A DNA stretch of 64,000 bases from Verrucomicrobiota bacterium (lineage in GTDB: Bacteria; Verrucomicrobiota; Verrucomicrobiia; Opitutales; UBA953), in the NCBI GenBank assembly GCA_026397955.1, contig JAPLTV010000059.1, forward strand, positions 62,001 to 126,000, given 5' to 3'. Position numbers and translations under genes: made by a program. The notes beneath the pieces are model-generated. The model ran no database searches, had not been told where the DNA came from, and was given only the letters and a program-made list of their open reading frames with translations. This document shows, piece after piece, positions 50,331-59,394 of this stretch (the stretch's first letter is position 1; each line of letters opens with the position of its first letter).

Positions 50331-50791
50331 GCACTGCGGACGTCGAGTCACGTCCGTCCCCCATCGCCGGCGTCGGACTCTTCGCGAAACGAGAGTTCGT
50401 GCCTGGCGAACGCATCGCGCCCTACTCCGGCCCGACGACCCTCGAACCCCCTTCGGAAGCCTCCACCGGCGGCAAAGTCTACGCCTTGGAAATCACCCCG
50501 GGACGATGGCTGGACGGCGCTTTGGCCGACAACCCGGCTCGGCATGCCAACCACGCCTGCCACCCCAACGCCGAACTCATCTGGCACGAACAGGAATCCA
50601 TGGCTTGGCTGATCGCGCTGCAGCCGATCGCCGTCGACGAAGAAATCACCTTCGACTATGGGTTTTCATTGGCTGAAAGCCTCTTTCACCCATGCGCCTG
50701 CGGGGCGGCGGACTGCATCGGTCGGATTATCGCCACCCCCCTGCGCCCGGCCCTCCGCCGCCACCTGCGTTTTTCACGTCCAAGGGATTGA
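50327..50791 (+). CDS. SET-domain protein (protein lysine methyltransferase-like)
   Basis: A 154-aa compact SET domain. SAM-binding GVGLFA is at 15-20; the pseudoknot NH motif ANHACHPN (Asn75, His76) and EITFDYG with the catalytic Tyr111 follow; a post-SET-like zinc cluster is CACGAADC (Cys123, 125, 130, with Cys78). All catalytic positions are present, so it could methylate a lysine of an unknown protein. It overlaps gpsA by four bases. SET proteins in bacteria are mostly of uncertain function. Confidence 0.85.
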   Translation: MSTADVESRPSPIAGVGLFAKREFVPGERIAPYSGPTTLEPPSEASTGGKVYALEITPGRWLDGALADNPARHANHACHPNAELIWHEQESMAWLIALQPIAVDEEITFDYGFSLAESLFHPCACGAADCIGRIIATPLRPALRRHLRFSRPRD

Positions 50792-50842
50792 CCACCCGCA
50801 TCAGGAAGGTCAGTTTTCGCAGGTCAAACAGTCCATTTCTCC

Positions 50843-52246
50843 ATGAAAAAAGTCGCCCTTACCGAGCTCGATCCCCGGCTCCAAAAACAGATTACCGCCG
50901 CGGACCAGCAACTGAAGACAAACCCCCAGTACGCCATCGAGGTCCTTACGGGTATCCTCGTCCGTAATCCGGGCTGCATCGAAGTGCGCCGCACCCTCCG
51001 CAAGGCCCAGAAAGCCCTCCACGGAACGAAGAAAGGTCTCTTTGACGGCATCACGGGCGCCCTCACTTCCGGCAAGATCGCCAAGGCCGTCGAAGCCGAC
51101 CCTCTCGCCGCCATCGCCGCCGCCGAAGAAGTCCTCGCCAAGAAGCCCATCGACTCCAACGCGAACAAGACCATCGCCCTCGCCGCCATCAAGCTGGAGT
51201 TCCATGAGCTCGCCGCTTTCGCCTACGAAGAACTCTCGATCAACGAACCCACGCAGATCCAGCACTTCGTCGACCTCGCCAACGTCTGGATTGCCGCGGG
51301 CGAAAACGACAACGCGCTCAACGCCGCCGACAAGGGCCTGAAGCTCTTCCCTGGCAACGGCGACCTCCAGGAAGCCGTCCGCAAGGCCTCGGTCAACAAG
51401 ACGATGAAGAAGGGCAACTGGGAGGACAAAGGCGACTTCCAGTCCAAGCTCAAGGACAAGGACGAAGCCCTGCGCCTCGACCAGTCCGCCCGCACCGTCA
51501 CCGATTCGGCCACCGCCCTCGCCCAGGCCGCCGAACTCGCCCAGAAGATCCAGGCGGCCCCGGACAGCCTCGACCTCTACCGCGACATCGTCCGTATGTT
51601 CCTCATCGCCGAAGACCTCGATAGCTCGATTGCCTGGCTGCAGCGCGGTCGTATGACGACCCTCGGCAAGGCCGACACCTCCCTCGAACGCCAGGAAAGC
51701 GACCTCATCATCCGTCGCTATGAGCGCAACTCCAAGCAGCTCCGCGAAGCCATCACCGCCAACCCGGCCGATGCCGCCAGCAAGGACGCGCTCGCCAAGA
51801 ACGAGACCGAGCTCACGGATTTCCGCCTGAAGACCTCGATCTCGCTGGTCGAACGCTACCCGAACGATTTCGGCTACCGTTACGAGCTCGGCACCCTGCT
51901 CCTTGGCGCCAACCGCCTCGAGGACGCCGTCCAGCAGCTCCAGTACGCCCAGCGTAACCCGAAGTTCCGCCAACCGGCGCTCCTCGCCATCGGCCGCGCC
52001 TTCTCACAGGGTGGCAAGTACGACCTCGCCATCGAGCAGCTGACCGCCGCCAAGAGCGAAGTCCAGATGATGAACGACCTGAAGAAGGACATCATCTACT
52101 CCCTCGGCGACACCTTCGAGAAGATGGGCAAGGACAAGGAAGCCGTCGACGAATACAAGATCATCTACATGGCCGACTCGGGTTACCGCGATGTCGCCAA
52201 GAAGATCAACGACTTCTACGAACGCCAGAAGGGCGCTTCGGCCTGA
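50843..52246 (+). CDS. TPR-repeat protein, function unknown
   Basis: A 467-aa soluble helical protein, with TPR-like repeats throughout (for example QYAIEVLTGILVRNPG, DNALNAADKGLKLFPGNGDL, GYRYELGTLLLGANRLEDAVQQLQYA, GKYDLAIEQLTAA). No signal peptide or membrane segment. Probably a scaffold; partners unknown. It sits between the panB operon and purA. Confidence 0.8.
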   Translation: MKKVALTELDPRLQKQITAADQQLKTNPQYAIEVLTGILVRNPGCIEVRRTLRKAQKALHGTKKGLFDGITGALTSGKIAKAVEADPLAAIAAAEEVLAKKPIDSNANKTIALAAIKLEFHELAAFAYEELSINEPTQIQHFVDLANVWIAAGENDNALNAADKGLKLFPGNGDLQEAVRKASVNKTMKKGNWEDKGDFQSKLKDKDEALRLDQSARTVTDSATALAQAAELAQKIQAAPDSLDLYRDIVRMFLIAEDLDSSIAWLQRGRMTTLGKADTSLERQESDLIIRRYERNSKQLREAITANPADAASKDALAKNETELTDFRLKTSISLVERYPNDFGYRYELGTLLLGANRLEDAVQQLQYAQRNPKFRQPALLAIGRAFSQGGKYDLAIEQLTAAKSEVQMMNDLKKDIIYSLGDTFEKMGKDKEAVDEYKIIYMADSGYRDVAKKINDFYERQKGASA

Positions 52247-52309
52247 ACCTCACCGCTGACTTCACTTTCTTGCGGACGGCTTCCACCGCCCGCCTCCTCT
52301 TTCCTGCCC

Positions 52310-53857
52310 ATGGCACTCACACCCTTTAAGAGCAACCTCATCGCCGATGTCGGCATCAGCATGGGAGACGAAGGCAAGGGCCGCCTCATCCCTGAGATCG
52401 TCCGCGAACTCCAAGCCCTCACGGGACGACGAGACGTGGTCGGCACGGTCCTCAAGGTTAACGGCGGCGCCAACTCCGGCCACACGGTCGCCGGCTTGAA
52501 GCTCAATCTTCTCCCGGGCGGCGTGGCCGAACATGACGTCGCCTGCCTGGCCCTCGGCTCCGGTGTCGTCGCCGACCCCCGCAAAGCCCTCTGGGAGGCA
52601 CTACCGCTCGAGAAGATCGGCATCCCGGTCCTGTCCCGCCTGCTCATCGACGAACGCTGCATGATCAGCGACGTCTCCCACCGCATCCTCGACCTGGCCT
52701 GGGAAGACTACCGTATCAACGTCCTCGGCCATGAAGCCCGCGGCTCCACCGGCCGCGGCATCACGCCGGCCTACGCCGATGAAGTCGGCCAGTTCCAGAT
52801 CCACTATTCCGAATTCCTGGGCGCCAAGTCCGATTACGCGACGCGGCTTTCAGCCCGCCTGAATCGCGCGGCTTCCATCGTGCGCGACGTCTGCAAGCTC
52901 TCGGCCGACAAATGGGCCGGACTCTTCGCCAAGCTCACCGAAGCCGAACTGCGCGCCAACAAGGGCGCCGTTGACTCCGGCGTTTTCACGTCGGCGGAAT
53001 TCGACTTCACCCGCTTCGCCGGCAAGGAACCTTTCACGTTCGACCACGCCGCCGTCCTCGATTGCTACTGGAAGGCCGGCGCCTCGCTCGCCCATACCAT
53101 CGGCGATGTCCGCGAACGTATCCTCGGCGACCTCGCCGCCGACCGCCGCATCATCGGTGAGTTCGGACAGGCCTACTGGCTTGATAAGCGTGCGGGCTTC
53201 GCCCCGAACGTCACGGCCTCCCACACCTACACGCCGGAGTTCTTCCAGTCCGCCGGCATCCCGGTCCAAGCGATCCACACGGTCGGCTGCTGCAAGGCCT
53301 ACGATACCAAGGTCGGCACCCACGTCTTCCTGACAAAGATGCCGGAAGAGCACCCGCTGCAGCGTGCCCTCGCTAAACTCGAGTTCGGTACCAGCACCGG
53401 TCGCCAGCGCATGGTGGGCTGGTCCGACCTAGTGGAGAAGGCCGACGCCCTCCGCTACGGCGGCTACGACGATATCGTCCTCAACAAACTCGATGCCCTC
53501 TCGCCGCACGGCGAATGGAAGGGCGGCGACCTCCTCGTCTGCACGGGTTACCGCGACGCGACCGGCAAGGTCGTTGCAGGCGTCCCCCGCAATGATGCCG
53601 TCCGCCGAACGCTACAGCCGATCTACGCCACCCTGCCCGGCTGGACGGCCGACATCACGAAGGTGCGTTCCTACGCCCAGCTTCCCGCCGAAGCGCGCCG
53701 CTACGTGGCCTTCACGATGGCCGAGATCGTCCGCCTGGCTTCCCGCGGCGGCTCCCTGCCCACCGTCCCTAACCTTCGCTACATCGGCGTCGGCCCGGAC
53801 CCGGACCAGATCATTTCCGACGTCCCCGCGACGGCTGAACTGATCAAACAGGCCTGA
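52310..53857 (+). CDS. purA: Adenylosuccinate synthetase, divergent
   Basis: Joins IMP and aspartate using GTP in AMP synthesis. It is 515 aa, longer than the usual 430. Active-site signatures are recognisable but altered: GDEGKGR (19-25, usual WGDEGKGK), [10 protein letters not shown] with His58, [20 protein letters not shown] (usual GRRRRxGWxD), and [10 protein letters not shown] (usual GPxRxE). The segment corresponding to the IMP-binding FEGAQG reads [10 protein letters not shown]. The catalytic Asp and His are kept. It may be the true PurA of this lineage or a related enzyme with a different substrate. Confidence 0.8.
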   Translation: MALTPFKSNLIADVGISMGDEGKGRLIPEIVRELQALTGRRDVVGTVLKVNGGANSGHTVAGLKLNLLPGGVAEHDVACLALGSGVVADPRKALWEALPLEKIGIPVLSRLLIDERCMISDVSHRILDLAWEDYRINVLGHEARGSTGRGITPAYADEVGQFQIHYSEFLGAKSDYATRLSARLNRAASIVRDVCKLSADKWAGLFAKLTEAELRANKGAVDSGVFTSAEFDFTRFAGKEPFTFDHAAVLDCYWKAGASLAHTIGDVRERILGDLAADRRIIGEFGQAYWLDKRAGFAPNVTASHTYTPEFFQSAGIPVQAIHTVGCCKAYDTKVGTHVFLTKMPEEHPLQRALAKLEFGTSTGRQRMVGWSDLVEKADALRYGGYDDIVLNKLDALSPHGEWKGGDLLVCTGYRDATGKVVAGVPRNDAVRRTLQPIYATLPGWTADITKVRSYAQLPAEARRYVAFTMAEIVRLASRGGSLPTVPNLRYIGVGPDPDQIISDVPATAELIKQA

Positions 53858-53878
53858 CGCCCCTCCGACGCCGCGCCG

Positions 53879-54217
53879 ATGGCCGACCTGGAACATAGCT
53901 TCGCGATCCCGCTCTGGGCGCTCGTCGACCAATCCAAAGTGGAGGCCGGCACGTCCGATATGCGCGGGCTCGCCAAGGAACTGGGCAAATGGCTGGCCCA
54001 TAATTTCGACGTCGACCACAAGGGCGTGGCCATCGAGGAACCCTCCGGCACCGAACCGGGCGCGATGCCGATGTTCGTCGTCGCGAGCGTCCCGCAGGCG
54101 CAATGGCACGTGATGGTCGCGCTAGCCCAGAGCCGCGCCTGCAAACTGTTCGTGGTGCTGCCGACGGAAAGCGGGGCATTCCGACTTCAGGAGCTCAACA
54201 TCCCGAAGCCCGAGTGA
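53879..54217 (+). CDS. Small soluble protein, function unknown
   Basis: A 112-aa protein, 21 bases after purA and likely in its transcript. The alternation (AMPMFVVASVPQAQWHVMVALAQS, then CKLFVVLPTES) suggests a small alpha/beta fold. Ends one base before the stop of the convergent deacetylase gene. No family recognised. Confidence 0.6.
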   Translation: MADLEHSFAIPLWALVDQSKVEAGTSDMRGLAKELGKWLAHNFDVDHKGVAIEEPSGTEPGAMPMFVVASVPQAQWHVMVALAQSRACKLFVVLPTESGAFRLQELNIPKPE

Positions 54218-55087
54218 TCAGCCGGCGAAGACCTTGACGGTCTCAAGGTGCAACTCGGCCACCTGCTCTAAGGTCAGGCCTCCCCACTTATAACCCCCGG
54301 CCAACGCAAAGATGTGCGGGATCTTCCTCGCCCGCGCCCATTGGACGACGAGCTTCTCGCGCTTACGGATGATGTCCTTGGTGATGCCCTTCATGCCGCC
54401 GGCTTTCTCATAGGTGTCCATGCCCGCGTTATAGATGAGGAAATCCACGCGCTCCAAGGAGTGCAGCGCGTCCTCGACGTGTCCGAGGTAGCCCTTCGGG
54501 CTGTCGACCTCGACGTAGAAGTGCCGGGCGGGATCGGACGGCTCCCAGGAGTCGAACGAGTTTACGGTGACATCAGCTAGATAGACCTGCTGATGGTCGC
54601 CGAGGATGTCGAAAGTACCTCCACCCGCGTGCGCATCAAGGTCCAGGATGCCGACGGTCTTGACCTTCTTGAGGGCCTCAAGCGCGGCGAGAGCCAGTCC
54701 ATTGAACTGGCAGAAGCCGTTCCCTGAATTTTTGCGCGCATGGTGCAGCCCGCTAGAAAGACTGCCGGAGCGGCCGTTCTTCAACGCCTCCTTGACGGCA
54801 TCACGCATGCCACCGGTCGAGGCGAGGATGCTGTCCAGCAAGGGCTGCGACCAAGGGCCGACCTCCAGGAACGCGCGCTTGTCCTCAAAGGTTCTGCGCA
54901 CGTGCTCGGGCGTATGGATCAGCTCGAGCTCCTTACGCGTCGCGAGTTTGGGCGCCTCGAGCCAGACCTCACCCGCCTTGCCAGCTTCGATCATCTCCGC
55001 GACCAGTTTGGACTTAGTGACGGTCTCGGTCTTCCCTTCGACCACGTAGGTGGGGCTATAGAATACGGTGAGTGGCGGCTGCGACAT
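54218..55087 (-). CDS. Histone-deacetylase-like amidohydrolase
   Basis: A 289-aa zinc hydrolase of the HDAC/acetoin-utilisation/APAH superfamily. His115-His116 (GLHHA), zinc ligands Asp151 and His153 (LDLDAHAGGG; classical DxDxHHGNG, with the second His lost to Ala), Asp224 (NAGMD) and the catalytic Tyr266 (LAGGYKWGG). The substrate may be an acetylated lysine, polyamine or other amide; it cannot be decided here. It is divergent from the PARG-like gene with 84 bases between, a suggestive pairing. Confidence 0.85.
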   Translation of the reverse strand: MSQPPLTVFYSPTYVVEGKTETVTKSKLVAEMIEAGKAGEVWLEAPKLATRKELELIHTPEHVRRTFEDKRAFLEVGPWSQPLLDSILASTGGMRDAVKEALKNGRSGSLSSGLHHARKNSGNGFCQFNGLALAALEALKKVKTVGILDLDAHAGGGTFDILGDHQQVYLADVTVNSFDSWEPSDPARHFYVEVDSPKGYLGHVEDALHSLERVDFLIYNAGMDTYEKAGGMKGITKDIIRKREKLVVQWARARKIPHIFALAGGYKWGGLTLEQVAELHLETVKVFAG

Positions 55088-55171
55088 GACGATGTTATGC
55101 CCTCAATCAGCCGCCCCGTCAAATCCACCCCCTGTCATAGGTTGCGGTTGGCTTCGGGCCGATGCTTCGCC

Positions 55172-56038
55172 ATGGTCAAGGCGTCGCCGACCATGCCCTT
55201 CGACCCCAAGATTCCACGAGAACTCGCTAATAAACTGGGTCACGAGGCGATGCGGGTCATCGAGCTCGGTCTCTACGCCTCGCCGGCGGGTCGCCAAGTC
55301 GACATCGCTGCCGATATCGCCTCGGCGGTCGCGCGGACCAACCACCTGCCGCCCGACCATCGACATACCTCCCCCCGGACGGGAACGCACGCCACGACCA
55401 TCGAAGTCACCGAGGAGACCTCCCTGTCCGCCGCCGCCCGCCATGATGCTTCCGGACTGCGCTCACTGGTGCTCAACTTCGCCTCCCCAACCGTCGCCGG
55501 CGGAGGGTTCCTGGCCGGCGAACGCGCCCAGGAAGAATACCATTGCCGCTCTTCCGCGCTCTTCGCCTGCCAGCTCAACGGACCGATGTATGCCTTCCAT
55601 CTGCAGCAAGGTAACGCGCTGCGCTCCGATGCGATGATCTATTCGCCCGACGTGCCCGTCTTCCGGGACGATGATCATCGAATGCTCGAGACGCCCTTCA
55701 AGGTCGCCTTCGTTTCCGCCGCCGCCTGCGATGCCCGTGACGTCGCCCCGCTCGATCAGGCCAAGATCCCCGGCGCCATGAGCGCACGCATCGTGAAGGT
55801 GCTCGCGATTGCTCAAGCCAATGGCCATGACGCGCTCGTGCTTGGCGCGTGGGGCTGCGGCAACTTCGCCAACGACCCCGCGCTCATGGCTGACCTCTTC
55901 CGGCAGGCCCTCGACGGCCCCTTCAAGGGCGCCTTCCGCCGCGTGACCTTCGCGATCGTGGACACTTCCTCAGACCAACGCTGCCTGAACCAGTTCCGCC
56001 TCGCCCTCTCGCCCAAAGCCCCACCTGGGCATAACTAA
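55172..56038 (+). CDS. Bacterial-type poly(ADP-ribose) glycohydrolase/macrodomain protein (TIGR02452 family)
   Basis: A 288-aa protein of the microbial PARG family. The early helix EAMRVIELGLYASPAGRQVDI is family-typical. The catalytic PARG signature is GGGFLAGERAQEE (GGG 110-112, Gln120-Glu121-Glu122), preceded by LVLNFAS; a second macrodomain loop is LGAWGCGNFANDP. By family it removes ADP-ribose from proteins or nucleic acids. Start may be 55172 or 55193, both without an SD. Longer upstream reading runs antisense to the deacetylase and was rejected. Confidence 0.85.
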   Translation: MVKASPTMPFDPKIPRELANKLGHEAMRVIELGLYASPAGRQVDIAADIASAVARTNHLPPDHRHTSPRTGTHATTIEVTEETSLSAAARHDASGLRSLVLNFASPTVAGGGFLAGERAQEEYHCRSSALFACQLNGPMYAFHLQQGNALRSDAMIYSPDVPVFRDDDHRMLETPFKVAFVSAAACDARDVAPLDQAKIPGAMSARIVKVLAIAQANGHDALVLGAWGCGNFANDPALMADLFRQALDGPFKGAFRRVTFAIVDTSSDQRCLNQFRLALSPKAPPGHN

Positions 56039-56042
56039 AGGC

Positions 56043-57311
56043 TCAATCTTTCGCCTGACGGACCAAACGACGCAGAATCACGGCGGCTTCGGCCTGCCCT
56101 GACGGGAAGAAGAATATGACGTCGCCACCAGAATCCTTGTCGATCTCGATGGCATTATTGTAGACCGTGACATCAAGCACCTTGGCGTACTTGAAGTTCA
56201 GGCTTTTGAGACTGCCGGAGAAGATGACACGCTTGGAAGTGAACACCAGGGTGCCGCTATCGACCTTCACGAGCCGCTGCTCGGTCTGACGCTCGACCTC
56301 ATAGGAACCTGTACGGTAACGCAAGGGCCCCCAGATCTTGATGCTTGTGCCAAAACCGCCGTAACTGCGACGGGTCGTAACCCTCTTGTTGAGGCCGAGT
56401 TCCACCTGCTGCGTCCAGAAGCACCCTTCGTTTCCGATGTCCAGCTCGCAAGGGACCTCCTTCAGCGGCGAACGGCAAAGGGCCCATAGTCTCTGCGCGC
56501 TATCGATCCGCCCGTTGAGTTTATCGTCCAGACTAAGATTGATCTCCATCTGCTTGATCTCCGCCGCCAAGGCGGCGTAAGCCGAGGGATCCATGACCTC
56601 TCCGCCATCCTCCTGCTGCATCAAAAGCTTGAGCCTGTCGTTGAAATAGGACTGGAAGGCATCTTGCATGGTCTCCTTGACCTTCTCGTCCGAAAGAGGG
56701 ACCTCCTTGCCGAGGAGATTCATCTGCTCCCGCTTCTGCGGAGGCGGGATGTCGCGCAACAAGACGGTGAGCATGCCGATGCGGCAATAACTCGCGAAGG
56801 CTTCGCCGTGGATCGCTTCCGCCGCCGGCGCATCCAGTCCAAAGCTACGGGCAAGGCTACCAAGATCGGCTTTTTCCACCGGGTCGAAGTAACGGTCGGA
56901 AAGATAGGCCTCAAAGGCCTGGCGATACCACTTGATGAGGTCGTCCCGACAACGCTTGCGGACATCGTAGCCGAGCTGCTCGCCCAACGTCACCCAGTTT
57001 GCGTCTGAGATTACGCACTGCGTCGGCATCTCCGAAAGTTTATCCCAGACGGCCAGCAAGCCGGCCTGATAACCCTTTCGCCCCAACATGCTGTCCAGCA
57101 GATTAGCCCCCTTCTCAGCGGGACGCGGAAATGGCAGGACTCGGACAAGATCGGGAAGTACGGCCAAAGTCAGCCATCCCGCCATGCCGGGCTTCCAATA
57201 GTGATCGGTCGTCGCCAATTCACCCGAAGCCAGCTTGACCCTAACCTCATCCAAGGCCCAGGCGCCGATTTCGACGCCGGCGCGGGCGATGTGGATCAGT
57301 TCGGATGACAT
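56043..57311 (-). CDS. GYF_2-domain protein with GRAM/PH-like C-terminus
   Basis: A 422-aa soluble protein. An N-terminal GYF_2-type domain (IHIARAGVEIGAWALDEV, then KPGMAGWLTL) spans 1-55. The middle (80-270) is helical. The C-terminal ~100 residues have GTLVFTSKRVIFSG and VLDVTVYNNAIEI, a pattern seen in GRAM/PH-like bPH domains. No enzyme motif. It follows the SGNH gene by four bases on the same strand. It shares the GYF_2 module with the protein at 44454-45083. Confidence 0.7.
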   Translation of the reverse strand: MSSELIHIARAGVEIGAWALDEVRVKLASGELATTDHYWKPGMAGWLTLAVLPDLVRVLPFPRPAEKGANLLDSMLGRKGYQAGLLAVWDKLSEMPTQCVISDANWVTLGEQLGYDVRKRCRDDLIKWYRQAFEAYLSDRYFDPVEKADLGSLARSFGLDAPAAEAIHGEAFASYCRIGMLTVLLRDIPPPQKREQMNLLGKEVPLSDEKVKETMQDAFQSYFNDRLKLLMQQEDGGEVMDPSAYAALAAEIKQMEINLSLDDKLNGRIDSAQRLWALCRSPLKEVPCELDIGNEGCFWTQQVELGLNKRVTTRRSYGGFGTSIKIWGPLRYRTGSYEVERQTEQRLVKVDSGTLVFTSKRVIFSGSLKSLNFKYAKVLDVTVYNNAIEIDKDSGGDVIFFFPSGQAEAAVILRRLVRQAKD

Positions 57312-57315
57312 CGGA

Positions 57316-58137
57316 TTATTTGATCAAAACCAGGATCGCTTCGCCGACCTTGGCGCCAAGGAAGTCGTAGCCTTCACCGGTGAAGTGGACGTCGTTCGGA
57401 TTCTGGAGCTTAGCGAGGTGCGGAGTGATGGCGGCGAAGAGGTCGTCAGTCGGGATGCCGTGCTTCTTCATCACCTCGGCGGCGAGGGCGTTCTTCTCGA
57501 CGATTGATGCGGCGGTCTGCTTCTGGGCAGGATTATCCGGAATCGGCGTGGTGCTGGTCCAGATGAGCTTGGCGCCGGTTTTCTCGAGGCGGACGACAAT
57601 CTCCTCGAGGCGCTTCACGTAGTCAGCCGCCGGCGTGGCCCGGTCATGAATGCCGAAATTGAAATGGATGACGTCCCACTTCCCCTCACCCAGCCATGCG
57701 TCGAGATTCTTGAGACCGGAAGCCGTGGGGCCGCAATTGGCGGGGGCACGATGGACATTCGCCTTACCTTCGAGCACCTTGCGCGTGGGCTGGGTATAGC
57801 CGCGCGAGACGGAATCGCCGATCAGCAGGATGCGCGGCAGCTTGGGGTCGTCCTTCACAAAGTCCCAGGCGTTGGATTTTCCGGCGATTTTGTCGCGCTT
57901 GTGCAAAGGAAGGTAGAAATTGCCCAGCTGTTGCTGGAGCACCGCCTCCCAAGCCTGCTCGGCCGGCGAGAGCTGGGCGACCAAAGCCTGATATTTTTCG
58001 TCGACGACCTTGTCCTGCGCGGCCTTCTTGGCCGCCGCCTGAGCGGCCGCTTCCTTGGCGTTCGTCGGCTCACCCTTCGGCGGCTCGGCAGCGACCAAGA
58101 CGAAGGCGAGACTGAGCAAAGCGAGCAGGTGCTTCAT
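57316..58137 (-). CDS. Secreted SGNH-type hydrolase
   Basis: A 273-aa protein with signal peptide MKHLLALLSLAFVLVAA, then an Ala/Lys-rich helical stretch (25-75). The hydrolase domain has GDSVSRGY (block I), GIHD in place of GTND (block III) and DVHFTGEGY (block V, DxxH). It likely removes acyl groups from a polysaccharide. The Met at 58137 starts a good signal peptide. Middle gene of a minus-strand group of three. Confidence 0.85.
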   Translation of the reverse strand: MKHLLALLSLAFVLVAAEPPKGEPTNAKEAAAQAAAKKAAQDKVVDEKYQALVAQLSPAEQAWEAVLQQQLGNFYLPLHKRDKIAGKSNAWDFVKDDPKLPRILLIGDSVSRGYTQPTRKVLEGKANVHRAPANCGPTASGLKNLDAWLGEGKWDVIHFNFGIHDRATPAADYVKRLEEIVVRLEKTGAKLIWTSTTPIPDNPAQKQTAASIVEKNALAAEVMKKHGIPTDDLFAAITPHLAKLQNPNDVHFTGEGYDFLGAKVGEAILVLIK

Positions 58138-58232
58138 GGCGGGGTAAGCTGATGCAACCACGCGATCGGGAACCTTCAAGCCGTCACTGCCGCCAAAGCC
58201 TGCGACATTGGCCACCACCTTGAAGCCCGCCC

Positions 58233-59084
58233 TTACTGGGACACTCCACTCATCGGGTGCCCGGTGACAGCCTTCCAGGCGATCTCCTGCAGCAATCGGT
58301 TCAACTTCTCGGCCTCAGGCAACTTCGCGAGCTGGCTGACTACCGGAAGCCCGACCGGACTGCGACGATAGATGACCGCGTAATGGCAATAGGCCGAGAG
58401 GACGCGGATTTGCGGACCGGGATGACCAAGGACGTCGGTGAAGAGTTCGTTCTGCGTCTTAATGCCGGGCGCCTCGCCTTTAATCACCTTATCACGGAGG
58501 GCCATTACGGCTTCGCCGCTCGGCACGATGGCGATCTTGGCTGCAGGGATACGCTGATTGAGTTCCTTCACATGGTCTTCGATCTGCTTGAAATAGGGGT
58601 CATGCTTCGCACGCAGCTGGGCGAGCGTGATTACGTCGCGATCGATGGACTTGGGCTTATTCTTAGAGAGCCAGATTTCCGGATCCTCGAACGGCACCCA
58701 GTTCTGTTGGAGGGTGAAGCGGATTTTGGGGTTATGCTCCAAGCCGAGTTTGGTGAAATTCTCGATACCCGGGTCCGGCAGGAACGTCGGCGCCATGGTA
58801 AACAGATCGGCCTTACCCGCCTCGAGGACCGGCTTGGCCTTGTTCTTCTCCGGCGGCAGATCCCAGTGCTGGATGACCTTGGAGCCACCAATGGAGGAAA
58901 TCGCTAACTGTTCATGCCCCTGGATGCCCGCGGCCTTGGCCATCTCAGCGACGAGCGGCGGCATCCACACGTGGAAACTATGGCCAGCGCTCAGTACCTT
59001 GATACCGACCGGCGTTGCGCTCTCCTCCTTGGCTTGGAGCGATGAGAAACCCAGGAGGAAAAGGACGAGCAAGAGGCTGCGCAT
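58233..59084 (-). CDS. Secreted SGNH-like protein with GHSF motif
   Basis: A 283-aa protein with signal peptide MRSLLLVLFLLGFSSLQA. The first strand after it carries SAGHSFHVWMPPLV, where GHS replaces the normal GDS; SIGGSKVIQHW follows. No clear DxxH was found at the end. It resembles a group of SGNH-like proteins from PVC bacteria, and catalytic ability is uncertain. First of the three-gene minus-strand group. Confidence 0.7.
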   Translation of the reverse strand: MRSLLLVLFLLGFSSLQAKEESATPVGIKVLSAGHSFHVWMPPLVAEMAKAAGIQGHEQLAISSIGGSKVIQHWDLPPEKNKAKPVLEAGKADLFTMAPTFLPDPGIENFTKLGLEHNPKIRFTLQQNWVPFEDPEIWLSKNKPKSIDRDVITLAQLRAKHDPYFKQIEDHVKELNQRIPAAKIAIVPSGEAVMALRDKVIKGEAPGIKTQNELFTDVLGHPGPQIRVLSAYCHYAVIYRRSPVGLPVVSQLAKLPEAEKLNRLLQEIAWKAVTGHPMSGVSQ

Positions 59085-59394
59085 GAAGGGAATCTCACCC
59101 GCTCACGCCGGCCTGTCAACGGCAGCGGAAGCTCCAGGTTCCGAAAGCCGAAAGTGCTATTAAGCGGATTAATGTCCCAGTTGGGCTCCAGCGATACTGA
59201 GCATTATTTAATGAAAACGTCTCAGCACATCAGTGAAATAACCTTTTAATAGGGCTTAAACGGAGCACGGACCTTTAGCACGGTAGCAATCGATTAAGGG
59301 TGTCCCAACGACTTGCGGAGTGTAATACGACAAACGTTAGGTGAAAAGCGGCGTCGCGATTACAATCACGCCCACACCGATGAAGAAACGTTAT
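59085..59394. other. AT-richer intergenic region upstream of pckG
   Basis: About 310 bases between divergent genes, with no convincing ORF. The part from about 59155 to 59340 is clearly AT-richer than its surroundings and probably holds the pckG control region. No promoter pair or operator could be picked with confidence. Confidence 0.6.
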
